A stretch of 64,000 nt of DNA from Candidatus Pristimantibacillus lignocellulolyticus. GTDB lineage: Bacteria; Bacillota; Bacilli; Paenibacillales; Paenibacillaceae. Each line of letters starts with the position of its first letter. Position 1 is the stretch's first letter. Positions 7,945 to 15,376 of this stretch are shown piece by piece. The notes under the pieces were generated by a model. That model saw nothing but the letters and a program-made list of their open reading frames with translations. It was not told where the DNA came from and ran no database searches. Made by a program: the position numbers and the translations under genes. The stretch is taken from contig CP097899.1 in NCBI GenBank assembly GCA_023639215.1, forward strand, positions 4,832,001 to 4,896,000, in the 5' to 3' direction.

Positions 7945-8169
7945 CTACCCGTTATAATACATATCTGCTAAAAAAGCACCAGACATACCTAAGAAAAATA
8001 CTGTTGTTAATCCCCATAGCATACTACGAATCATAGTCAATTTACGAATCTTAGTCTCAGGTGCATGCTCTAGTCGAGCCATTGAAACTGATCGGTGAAG
8101 AAACAACGTCGTAATAAGTGAAGCGACGAACAATATATTAATGCCGAACCATATTGCTTGCCAATACAT
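7945..8169 (-). CDS. Small two-helix membrane protein, unrecognised
   Basis: The product is not recognised. The 74-residue reading starting MYWQAIWFGINILFVAS has two hydrophobic helices, at about residues 4-24 and 50-68. They are joined by a charged loop (HRSVSMARLEHAPETKIRKL). This ATG is preferred over one ten codons upstream because CGGGGG lies at correct distance from it and the upstream ATG overlaps the previous gene. The preceding small membrane protein gene ends 18 bases away, so the two look like an operon. Function unknown; a membrane role is all that can be said. Confidence 0.7.
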   Translation of the reverse strand: MYWQAIWFGINILFVASLITTLFLHRSVSMARLEHAPETKIRKLTMIRSMLWGLTTVFFLGMSGAFLADMYYNG

Positions 8170-8186
8170 GCTGAAACCCCCGTTTG

Positions 8187-8387
8187 CTATACATACCAAA
8201 TATTAAGAATAACCATAAGGACAATAAAGCTTACTAGAGCACCTGCAAAATTGTACCAGCCCAAGCGGAATCTTTGTTGAAACATTTGCAAAATACCAAA
8301 GCTTAATAACCCAAAAATAAGTAAAATAAATACAACAGCAATGATAAATAAATCCGCAGAAACATCGCTTACATCTACTACTGACAC
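8187..8387 (-). CDS. Small two-helix membrane protein, unrecognised
   Basis: A 66-residue product starting at a GTG eight bases after AAGGAG; a GTG three codons upstream is too close to the ribosome binding site. Two hydrophobic helices (roughly residues 11-32 and 45-63) flank the polar segment QMFQQRFRLGWYN. It is followed closely by a second small membrane protein gene and a terminator, so the two form a compact two-gene unit. No family was recognised. Its position next to an Hsp20-like gene and the gerP operon gives no clear hint. Confidence 0.65.
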   Translation of the reverse strand: MSVVDVSDVSADLFIIAVVFILLIFGLLSFGILQMFQQRFRLGWYNFAGALVSFIVLMVILNIWYV

Positions 8388-8452
8388 GGTGGACACTCCT
8401 TCACGATCTAATCGTAATCACTAGACATTATACTAGATCATGAGATTATTAG

Positions 8453-8881
8453 CTAGTTTGTTATAAAATGTCGATAAAATTTTATTGGTCTTGGTCGTTT
8501 AGTAAGTCTAATGATCAGCTTATCTTCCTCAATTTTCGCTTTGCACTCTTTAGATTTCACTAATTTAGGCAGTTTTATCAATTCAATATGCTGATCTGGT
8601 AAGCCTTCTATTTTCACAAAATCTTCTCTTACAAATAATAGAATGTCTTCTTGTTCATAGCCTATTGGTAGTTGAAACGTTACTTCTAGTACTTCTTTTC
8701 CTTCTCTAATTTGATAATTACTTTTAGATGCATGTTCGTTTTTATTTGTAGTTGTAGCGGCAGTTGCTTGTTTTATCTGATTAATCCAATTATCTAGCAC
8801 TGGAATTTCCCTTAGGCTTTCCAGATTTTTCGGAAAATTTGTATTGCTGAACCACTTCTCGAAATCATCCCAATTCTTCAA
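8453..8881 (-). CDS. Hsp20 / alpha-crystallin-like protein
   Basis: A 142-residue protein. The second half (from about residue 55) has the beta-strand-rich layout of an alpha-crystallin domain: EVTFQLPIGYEQEDILLFVR, then VKIEG and a final EEDKLIIRLTK strand. The N-terminal 45 residues are Trp/Phe-rich, as in small heat-shock proteins. The sequence is divergent, so the family call is moderate. In Bacillus some such proteins are spore-coat components (CotM, CotP). Here the gene diverges from the gerP operon and a sigma-K-like -10 element lies upstream, which would fit. The start is a TTG after AGGTGA. Confidence 0.6.
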   Translation of the reverse strand: MKNWDDFEKWFSNTNFPKNLESLREIPVLDNWINQIKQATAATTTNKNEHASKSNYQIREGKEVLEVTFQLPIGYEQEDILLFVREDFVKIEGLPDQHIELIKLPKLVKSKECKAKIEEDKLIIRLTKRPRPIKFYRHFITN

Positions 8882-8912
8882 TTATCTCACCTCGTATGAT
8901 TCTTCTATTGTT

Positions 8913-8921
8913 TATCTTATG
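8913..8921 (-). promoter_or_regulatory. Possible sigma-K -10 element before the Hsp20-like gene
   Basis: Minus-strand CATAAGATA fits the sigma-K -10 pattern CATAnnnTA about 30 bases upstream of the start. No good -35 is seen at the expected distance. Confidence 0.35.
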
Positions 8922-8962
8922 CACGAGCTAACAAGTAGGCTACTATCATTGTCAATATAGGA

Positions 8963-8989
8963 ACTCTTAGGCAACTGATGCATAAACTA
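8963..8989 (+). promoter_or_regulatory. Sigma-K-type promoter of the gerP operon
   Basis: AC at 8963-8964, 16 bases, then CATAAACTA at 8981-8989 matches the mother-cell sigma-K pattern (AC-N16-CATAnnnTA) 28 bases ahead of gerPA. The Bacillus gerP operon is known to be expressed in the mother cell late in sporulation. Confidence 0.7.
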
Positions 8990-9017
8990 CACTAAAACAC
9001 TCGAAGCAGGTGAGTTC

Positions 9018-9236
9018 ATGCCATCAATAGTCGGCTTTGTAAATGTAGTGAGTAACGGGTCAAGTGGAATTGTACAGTTTGGTGATGCTGTGCAAGTTTC
9101 ACCTTCTAGCTCTTCCAAAACTTATGCTGGAGCTGGTTCCTTCTTAACGGGTAGTTTAGCAAATTCTAATACAGGACTAAGTGCTACCAATTCATTAGAT
9201 AATGATCTTGTCGACAACGTCAGTGGAGTATTGTGA
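9018..9236 (+). CDS. gerPA: Spore germination protein GerPA (GerPA/GerPF family)
   Basis: A 72-residue spore-coat-associated protein. It opens MPSIVGFVNVVSNGSSGIVQ and carries VQVSPSSSSKTYAGAGSF and GLSATNSLDNDLVD, the conserved blocks of GerPA and GerPF. GerP proteins act in the coat or outer layers and help germinants reach the inner-membrane receptors. First gene of the cluster, with AGGTGA before its ATG and a sigma-K-type promoter upstream. GerPA and GerPF are similar, and only one such gene is present here; the first position favours GerPA. Confidence 0.88.
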   Translation: MPSIVGFVNVVSNGSSGIVQFGDAVQVSPSSSSKTYAGAGSFLTGSLANSNTGLSATNSLDNDLVDNVSGVL

Positions 9237-9451
9237 TCGCTATGTTAACTGTACAACAACAAATCAACATTCATAGTATTCACATTGAGACCATTTCGAA
9301 TAGCTCTGTTTTTCAAATTGGTACATCAGGAGCTATCTCTGCTGTTTCTCATATCTCTACACAAACTATACCTCACACAGCAGCATATCATCAGCAATTA
9401 CAAATGGACCAATTCACACCTTTTCTAGTCCCGCTTCCAAATCCTAGATAA
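9233..9451 (+). CDS. gerPB: Spore germination protein GerPB
   Basis: A 72-residue protein matching GerPB: VQQQINIHSIHIETISNSSVFQIGTSG followed by a Pro/Gln-rich tail ending LVPLPNPR. The GTG start at 9233 overlaps the gerPA stop by 4 bases and is preceded by GGAG at short spacing. An ATG three codons on is possible but lies too far from that GGAG. The recurrent ISNSSxxQIG motif is shared with GerPD and GerPE. Probable coat-layer protein needed for normal germinant access, cotranscribed with its neighbours. Confidence 0.85.
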   Translation: MIAMLTVQQQINIHSIHIETISNSSVFQIGTSGAISAVSHISTQTIPHTAAYHQQLQMDQFTPFLVPLPNPR

Positions 9452-9484
9452 TAACAATAAAATTACAGAAGGGCTGGATCTACG

Positions 9485-10291
9485 ATGTATAACTCTGAAT
9501 CTTCGACATCTTCGCAGTTAAACCCATGGCAACAATGGGCGTTCCGTATCGAACAACGACTGCAAGAACAACAAGATACGATTGATACATTACAAGCAAC
9601 AGTATCCCAACTAGAGCAACAACTAACAGATCAAAAACAAAATCATAGTTCCAGTAACCCTCCTATATTTCATGTTGATAAAATCGAGTATCATTTTGAT
9701 CAGTTAAAAGTAGAAACTTTAGAAGGCTCCTTACAGATTGGCATGTCAACAGCTAGTAGCAGTCAATTGCCGACGATGATTGAAGAGTTAGCAATGAAAC
9801 AGAAAAATGTTCACGGTAATTCACCACATCCCAATTCCAAAGTCAAAGTCGTAGAAGGTAATACAGCTCATAATCTTTCCAAACCAATTAAAACATCCGT
9901 TCACAGTAGCATTCCTTCGGCAAATAATGCCCCTCCAACTGAGCATTCAGCGAACCTCCCTGCCGGTTTTGAGCAGTACTTGAGTGAGCAATTAAGAACT
10001 TATCTTCACGAACAAGGGGTAAGCTATATTCGCAAGATGAGTTCACAATTAGATATCCCAATTGATGATGATCATATCACCCAAATTATAGTTGATCTAG
10101 AAAACCAAATTGAGGCTCGAATCCATCATTATGTAGCCGATGAAGCACCTTCTTTGACTCGAATTGCTCCATCTTCTGATCAAGAGCTACAGCATGAATG
10201 GGAAAAGATTGAGAGATCGGTAAGTGAACGTACTTGGCATGATATAGAGACTGCAATTAGGTACTATTTACAAGAACAAGCCGTGCGATAG
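9485..10291 (+). CDS. gerPC: Spore germination protein GerPC
   Basis: A 268-residue protein, the largest of the GerP set. The N-terminal 20-55 region is a predicted coiled coil (RIEQRLQEQQDTIDTLQATV...). It is followed by the family block FHVDKIEYHFDQLKVETLEG with a LNIG-like QIG motif. The rest is low-complexity and then alpha-helical; it is longer than Bacillus GerPC because of a Ser/His/Pro-rich insertion at about residues 105-160. It sits third in the operon, as in other bacilli. The exact molecular role of GerPC is not known. Confidence 0.85.
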   Translation: MYNSESSTSSQLNPWQQWAFRIEQRLQEQQDTIDTLQATVSQLEQQLTDQKQNHSSSNPPIFHVDKIEYHFDQLKVETLEGSLQIGMSTASSSQLPTMIEELAMKQKNVHGNSPHPNSKVKVVEGNTAHNLSKPIKTSVHSSIPSANNAPPTEHSANLPAGFEQYLSEQLRTYLHEQGVSYIRKMSSQLDIPIDDDHITQIIVDLENQIEARIHHYVADEAPSLTRIAPSSDQELQHEWEKIERSVSERTWHDIETAIRYYLQEQAVR

Positions 10292-10301
10292 GAGATTACT
10301 A

Positions 10302-10553
10302 ATGAAAATTATTATTCAAGAACAACATCTCCATGTGGAGCAAATTGATGTCATTGCTAACTCAAGTTGTTCTAATATCCAAATAGGGGATAACGACCAA
10401 GTGGTACTCTATTCTTGTATCGAAACACCACCTGATGGTGTTCAAATTGGGCCATTTAACTCCGCTTCAAAACCTGCACTATGCTCATCAGGTAAATTAA
10501 TTCAATTACCTGAGCCCACATTAAGTAAGGGGAAATATCGTTATGAGTCATAA
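10302..10553 (+). CDS. gerPD: Spore germination protein GerPD
   Basis: An 83-residue protein with the GerPD layout: VEQIDVIANSSCSNIQIGDND, a TPPDGVQIGPF block at about residues 42-52, then a short extension not present in the ~58-residue Bacillus protein. The start codon follows GGAG with 7-base spacing. The gene overlaps the next by 11 bases, implying translational coupling. Its role is inferred from the operon: coat permeability to germinants. Confidence 0.82.
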   Translation: MKIIIQEQHLHVEQIDVIANSSCSNIQIGDNDQVVLYSCIETPPDGVQIGPFNSASKPALCSSGKLIQLPEPTLSKGKYRYES

Positions 10554-10980
10554 TACGCTCTCTAGTGTTACAAAGCTAAATGTTATTAATAATTCCTCGA
10601 GTTCAATCATTCAAGTTGGTGATCGTGACAATACTTCAATGTTCAGTAGAAGTATTGTTGTAGTACAAGATGTAACAAGGAATACGGGAGATGAGCCTGA
10701 TTTTAATCAATATCAACTATTTTGCAAGCCATCTCCCAATCTAAAGCGCCTCTTGTATCACAGTAAGATCATTGAAAAAGAAAATGATATCGAACAACCG
10801 TTGGATCTTAACTCAGTGCCCAATATCACCATTGGCCGAATGAAAGTAATATCTAACTCTGACTCGTCGAATATCCAGATAGGGAATGGTAAGCATATTA
10901 ATTCGGAGTACCGTTCAAAAAGCTTTGATCAGCATTTCGTTTCGAATCCACACAAAGAAGGGTATCCTTTCTTACCGTAA
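10543..10980 (+). CDS. gerPE: Spore germination protein GerPE
   Basis: A 145-residue protein. It has two copies of the family's SNSSSS-x-QxG motif: LNVINNSSSSIIQVGDRD near residue 13 and MKVISNSDSSNIQIGNG near residue 104. This matches GerPE, last or next-to-last gene in Bacillus gerP operons. No separate GerPF-type gene follows. The stop codon lies inside the operon's terminator hairpin, so the last ~9 codons form its 5' arm. Confidence 0.82.
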   Translation: MSHNTLSSVTKLNVINNSSSSIIQVGDRDNTSMFSRSIVVVQDVTRNTGDEPDFNQYQLFCKPSPNLKRLLYHSKIIEKENDIEQPLDLNSVPNITIGRMKVISNSDSSNIQIGNGKHINSEYRSKSFDQHFVSNPHKEGYPFLP

Positions 10981-11005
10981 CGGTAATGAAAGGATACCCT
11001 TCTTT
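10954..11005 (+). terminator. Terminator of gerP operon overlapping the gerPE 3' end
   Basis: A perfect 18-bp stem (AAAGAAGGGTATCCTTTC and its complement) with an inner TTACCG/CGGTAA pairing. The gerPE stop codon is in the apical part. Poly-U is short (TTTG), so termination rests on stem strength. It may also end transcription arriving from the minus-strand side. Confidence 0.75.
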
Positions 11006-11077
11006 GTAATTCGTTTTGACCTGATCATCAATTAGCAACCTAACTGTTAACAGTAATAAATTTAGAAAAGATAATCA

Positions 11078-13045
11078 CTATACTGTTTGGTTTAATTGCT
11101 TGTATTTCGCAGCGTATTTACATACTGATTGAACAACCGTAGCATGTGACCATGTTAACGGCGCTACAGATAATGGTGTGCCATCAAATGGATTCAATTG
11201 TTCCGCTAATACTCCACTAGATAAAGCATGCTGAGCAACCCATTCCAACGTACGTCTTGGACTTTCAAGATCTGCAATCGTTTTGGCAGACTCTATCTCA
11301 AAGTTAGCTACCCACAATGTACATATAATCCATGGGTTGCCTGGTATCCGCTCAATATCACCTGATTGTTGGAAATAGTAGTCATTCATATAACGCGCAA
11401 TTCCACCAATTTCAGTTTTAACTTGCAATCCATCCTTAATCGCTAGCATCGTTTTTTGTACACGATGATCATTTACAGGAAGCACACCAAAGTCGAGAAT
11501 ACCAAACATACTACTTTCGAGTGTCATATCTTTTACCCATACGTTTTCCTTCATTACTAGTCCACGGGCAAAACGTCCAGCTTCTTCATCCCACAGATGC
11601 TCAAGCATTCCTTTTTTTATTCGCTCTGCAGTATTTCGATAATGATCGCTACGTTCGTAGTCTCCGAATAAATCGGTAAAGGAAGCAGCTGATATTAAGC
11701 CTCCGTATACAGATGCTACAGTGTAGGTCCAAATTCCGTAACGTTCTTCCCATAAGTCATAACTTGGTTTGGGCAAATTCAAGTCTTCTTCCATATAACT
11801 ACTTAAGAAATTAGCTGCTTTCCGTATAAGTTTCGTATATAATCCTTGCGGCAGCTCAATAACTTGATGACGAGAGTAATCTTGCCATAAGGCAAAAAGA
11901 ACTAATGCTGTCTCATCTTCTTGAATTGGTAGTCGACGGCTCCCTTGAACGATATAAGGATGCCAACTTGAACCTACCGTTCCATCTGGATTGTACTTAT
12001 GATACAAATATCCTTCGGACGAGATCGTATTCGCACAAAATTGGAAGAATGGTGCAATCATACTTTGGTATCCTGCTAAAGACATCGCATCAGCCACTAG
12101 AGCGCCATCACGAGGCCACATATAACTATAGTGATCTCTATTGTACTGCAAAATATCAGTATCATTAGCAGCTAGAATGGCGCCTTTCTCGTCAGTCTGG
12201 GTTCGAACAAGCAATAAACTTAACTTAAATAATTTGCGAACCTCATTCGGCAAGTCTCCAAGATCAGACTCTGCACGTTGTAACCAATGATTCCAGTATA
12301 CGACTACACGACTTAATAGTTTTTCTGGGTGGTGCTCACGAACATATTGATCTAGACGTTTTACTTCTTCTAGATTAGGACCGATAGACATCCAGTAGAA
12401 AATGGTCTTTTCACTATGGGCTCCAACGACAGTTCGGAAACTAAGCGTACTATCAACCGAACCTTGAGCAATCGTATTTCCCATTAGTGTACCATCTTCC
12501 GCATCTCGCCATGTTCCCTCTGCTGTATTGAAGCGTTTCACCCCAGTAGAATATTGTAAGATTCCACCTTCATCTGAGAAACCATTGAACATAAAATAAT
12601 TAGAACGTTTGTAGTGGTAGATTGTATGATTTTCAGGATAATATACTGCTGTATCTCCGACTTCTGTCCCCTCAATCATAAGATCTTGGTGGAAGAAAAG
12701 TCTCACTTCACGAGCTTCATTTCGATGATTGCGTATTGTCACTTGTTTAATGAAAATACACTCTCTTTGATGAATTCCGTCATTAATTTGTAATTCAATG
12801 CCTAATCGATCATGCTTAGCTATAACATTGGTAACTAGAGAGTCTTCCATGTAATCAAGGTCAAACTTCCACTCCGCATGATCTAACCATGAGAACTCAC
12901 CTTGCACCCAAATTCCAACTCGACAATAATGTCCTCCAACATGATTCAATTGCCCAACATACGGATAATAAATATCCCTAATAAAACCGTGCTGATCCAT
13001 ATTAAGCAGCATCTTTCCATTACCTACAACTAAGTGACGTGCCAT
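11078..13045 (-). CDS. Glucoamylase-like glycoside hydrolase family 15 protein
   Basis: A 655-residue enzyme with an N-terminal beta-sandwich (about 1-260) and a C-terminal (alpha/alpha)6 barrel. The GH15 landmarks are YMWPRDGA (308-315), the catalytic acid region LWEERYGIW (431-439) and the second acid in GVLAEQLNP (E615). GH15 enzymes release glucose from alpha-glucan ends. There is no signal peptide, so it should act in the cytoplasm. It lies 18 bases downstream of glgA at the end of the glycogen operon, where Bacillus has glycogen phosphorylase, and it probably degrades the stored glycogen. Other GH15 specificities, such as trehalose, are possible but less likely here. Confidence 0.85.
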   Translation of the reverse strand: MARHLVVGNGKMLLNMDQHGFIRDIYYPYVGQLNHVGGHYCRVGIWVQGEFSWLDHAEWKFDLDYMEDSLVTNVIAKHDRLGIELQINDGIHQRECIFIKQVTIRNHRNEAREVRLFFHQDLMIEGTEVGDTAVYYPENHTIYHYKRSNYFMFNGFSDEGGILQYSTGVKRFNTAEGTWRDAEDGTLMGNTIAQGSVDSTLSFRTVVGAHSEKTIFYWMSIGPNLEEVKRLDQYVREHHPEKLLSRVVVYWNHWLQRAESDLGDLPNEVRKLFKLSLLLVRTQTDEKGAILAANDTDILQYNRDHYSYMWPRDGALVADAMSLAGYQSMIAPFFQFCANTISSEGYLYHKYNPDGTVGSSWHPYIVQGSRRLPIQEDETALVLFALWQDYSRHQVIELPQGLYTKLIRKAANFLSSYMEEDLNLPKPSYDLWEERYGIWTYTVASVYGGLISAASFTDLFGDYERSDHYRNTAERIKKGMLEHLWDEEAGRFARGLVMKENVWVKDMTLESSMFGILDFGVLPVNDHRVQKTMLAIKDGLQVKTEIGGIARYMNDYYFQQSGDIERIPGNPWIICTLWVANFEIESAKTIADLESPRRTLEWVAQHALSSGVLAEQLNPFDGTPLSVAPLTWSHATVVQSVCKYAAKYKQLNQTV

Positions 13046-13063
13046 GAAGTTATCCCCTCTCCT

Positions 13064-14488
13064 TTAGCTAAGTTGTTGATATAGCTTTTTATATAGTTTC
13101 GCTGAGCGATTCCAACTATAATCTTCTCGAGAACCATTATCTACAATTCGTTTCCACACTTCTTGATCACTGTACAATCGAAGTGCATGACGAACGGTAT
13201 ATAAATAATCATGTGCATTATAGTTCGTAAATGTGAATCCATTCCCAGAATAAGTATATTCATTATAAGGAATAACAGTGTCCCGTAACCCACCAGTTTC
13301 TCTCACAACAGGAACGGTACGATATCTTAGTGAGATTAGTTGGCTCAAACCACATGGTTCAAAACGTGATGGCATTAAGAACAAATCAGCTCCACCATAT
13401 ATTCTACTTGCGATTCGATCGCTATATCCAAGCCAAAATCTAAATTTAGTTGGATGCCTTAGTGAAGCCTCGTAGAAATATTTTTCATACTTCTCATCGC
13501 CAGAACCAAGTACAATCATCTGCACATCGTCTTGTAATAGCTCGTCCAATGTAGCGATAATTAGATCAAAACCTTTCTGCTCAACTAATCTAGAAACAAC
13601 ACCGAGTAAAGGTATATTAGCATCTTGCGGCAATCCCATTTCAGCTTGTAAATCTAGCTTATTTTTTTGTTTTCTTGTAAGCGAATTACGATAAGGTGCT
13701 ACAAGATGGGTGTCCGCCATTGGATCAAACATTTTCTCATCAATTCCATTAACGATTCCGATCAAATCTTCACGACGATATTGCAACAGAGTTTCCATCT
13801 TTTCGCCATAATAAGCCGTTTGGATTTCCTCAGCATACGAAGGACTAACCGTTGTAAGCTTGTCCGCATATTGTAATCCTGCCTTCATACAACTGGCATT
13901 CCCGAAAAATTCAAGACCTTCTGCATTGAAATATTCATCTCCAATGCCAAGTAACTCTTTCATATTATCTATACTGTATATACCTTGATACATCAGATTA
14001 TGTATCGTGTATACGGATCGAGACTGCGACCAATCGGGATGAAATTCATATCTCGTTCGAAGTAAGAATGGGATTAATCCTGTTTGCCAATCATTACAAT
14101 GGACAATATCAAATTTTTGTCCGTAATAGGGTCCGGCTTCAAGAACTGCAGCCGAGAAGAACACAAAACGTTCCGCTTCGTCACCATATCCGTATAGACC
14201 ATCTCTTTTGAAATAATGTTCATTGTCAATCAGATAATAAGTGATTCCTTCAAGTTCGCCCTTCCATAATCCACAGTATTGATTTCGCCAGCCAAATCCT
14301 ACCTCAAACTCTGCTATGAGCGTGAAATGTTCTAAATATTGAGACTGAATGGAACCGTATTTAGGTAATACAACGCATGTACTAACATCTTGCTCATCTA
14401 ACGCTTTTGGCAGTGCACCTGCCACATCAGCTAGTCCACCACTCTTAGCAACAGGTACAGCTTCAGAAGTTACAAACAGTACGTTCAT
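13064..14488 (-). CDS. glgA: Glycogen (starch) synthase, ADP-glucose type
   Basis: A 474-residue GT5 glycosyltransferase. The N-terminal KSGGLADVAGALPK (residues 16-29), with the KxGGL ADP-glucose site, is intact. The GT-B C-terminal half has LGVVSRLVEQKGFDLI and the PSRFEPCGLSQL motif with the conserved glutamate. It extends alpha-1,4-glucan chains using ADP-glucose made by GlgC/GlgD. It belongs to the glgBCDA order, but an array of repeats (about 730 bp) and a 68-bp leader repeat separate it from glgD. The ribosome binding site TAGGAGG is the end of that leader. Length is normal. Confidence 0.96.
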   Translation of the reverse strand: MNVLFVTSEAVPVAKSGGLADVAGALPKALDEQDVSTCVVLPKYGSIQSQYLEHFTLIAEFEVGFGWRNQYCGLWKGELEGITYYLIDNEHYFKRDGLYGYGDEAERFVFFSAAVLEAGPYYGQKFDIVHCNDWQTGLIPFLLRTRYEFHPDWSQSRSVYTIHNLMYQGIYSIDNMKELLGIGDEYFNAEGLEFFGNASCMKAGLQYADKLTTVSPSYAEEIQTAYYGEKMETLLQYRREDLIGIVNGIDEKMFDPMADTHLVAPYRNSLTRKQKNKLDLQAEMGLPQDANIPLLGVVSRLVEQKGFDLIIATLDELLQDDVQMIVLGSGDEKYEKYFYEASLRHPTKFRFWLGYSDRIASRIYGGADLFLMPSRFEPCGLSQLISLRYRTVPVVRETGGLRDTVIPYNEYTYSGNGFTFTNYNAHDYLYTVRHALRLYSDQEVWKRIVDNGSREDYSWNRSAKLYKKLYQQLS

Positions 14489-14496
14489 CCTTACTA

Positions 14497-14563
14497 CCTC
14501 CTAAACTTTTTGCTGCTTCTTGATTCACTTCTAGTTTTTCTAAAGTAACCTCGAGAGCATAAT
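14497..14563 (-). repeat. 68-bp leader repeat ending in the RBS, copy C (glgA)
   Basis: On the minus strand it reads ATGCTCTCGAGGTTACTTT, then AACTAGAAGT, and ends GCAGCAAAAAGTTTAGGAGG before the glgA start. It aligns over its length with the copies before znuC and yqfL. It is the most diverged of the three and its inverted repeat is degraded. Confidence 0.65.
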
Positions 14564-14642
14564 CCATAACTTTTTGTTACTTCTCTATCTAGAACCTACG
14601 ATATTAATTGCATCGTAAGTCTGTAACCTAAACTTATCTCTA

Positions 14643-15371
14643 CAAGCGGGCTTTTGTTAGCCAAGAAGATGAGGCGCTACTTGCGGAAGGAGGAAGTGCC
14701 AGTGTACCTTATTGGTACACGCGGCCCGGACTTTCCAAGTTCGCTTCCTATTCGACGTCGACCTATCTACGAAAACACATTCATGGTGATCACAAGTGAG
14801 TTTTTTGAACTTCAGCTTATAATAAGGGTTCAAAACAGTCGCCTGTCAGCACCAAGAAGATGACCCAAAGCGATAACGAGTAGCACAGCGTACGTCTTGT
14901 GTACGTGAGCATACGCAGGCTTTCGATGGGGAGCATATTCGCCGCCGACTAAGCCACGTTAGCACATTCATGGTGATCACAAGTGAGTTTTTTGAACTTC
15001 AGCTTATAATAAAGGTTCAAAACAGTTGCCTGTCAGCACCAAGAAGATGACCCACAGCGAAAACGAGTAGCACAGCGTACGTCTTGTGTACGTGAGCACA
15101 CGCAGGCTTTCGATGGGGAGCATATTCGCCGCCGACTAAGCCACGTTAGCACATTCAACGTGATCACAAGTGACTTTTTTGAACTTCAGCTTATAATAAA
15201 GGTTCAAAACAGTCGCCTGTCAGCACCAAGAAGATGACCCACAGCGAAAACGAGTAGCACAGCGTACGTCTTGTGTACGTGAGCACACGCAGGCTTTCGA
15301 TGGGGAGCATATTCGCCGCCGACTAAGCCACGTTAGCACATTCAACGTGATCACAAGTGACTTTTTTGAAC
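14643..15371 (+). repeat. Tandem array of palindromic element, 187-bp period, between glgD and glgA
   Basis: A diverged first copy (14643-14810, lacking its outer left end) is followed by three near-identical 170-bp copies at 14828-14997, 15015-15184 and 15202-15371. They are separated by 17-bp linkers (TTCAGCTTATAATAAAG type), giving a 187-bp period. Each runs from GTTCAAAACAGTCGCCTGTC to GATCACAAGTGACTTTTTTG. The centre carries GCGTACGTCTTGTGTACGTG. The unit is the reverse complement of the one upstream of metG. The last copy ends 5 bases from the glgD stop codon. No gene is seen in this gap. Confidence 0.9.
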
Positions 15372-15376
15372 TTCCT

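Noticed and set aside
14643..15371. Remnant of an insertion sequence
   Set aside because: There are inverted repeats but no transposase fragment in any frame and no visible target-site duplication. A non-autonomous origin remains possible, but an IS call is not supported.
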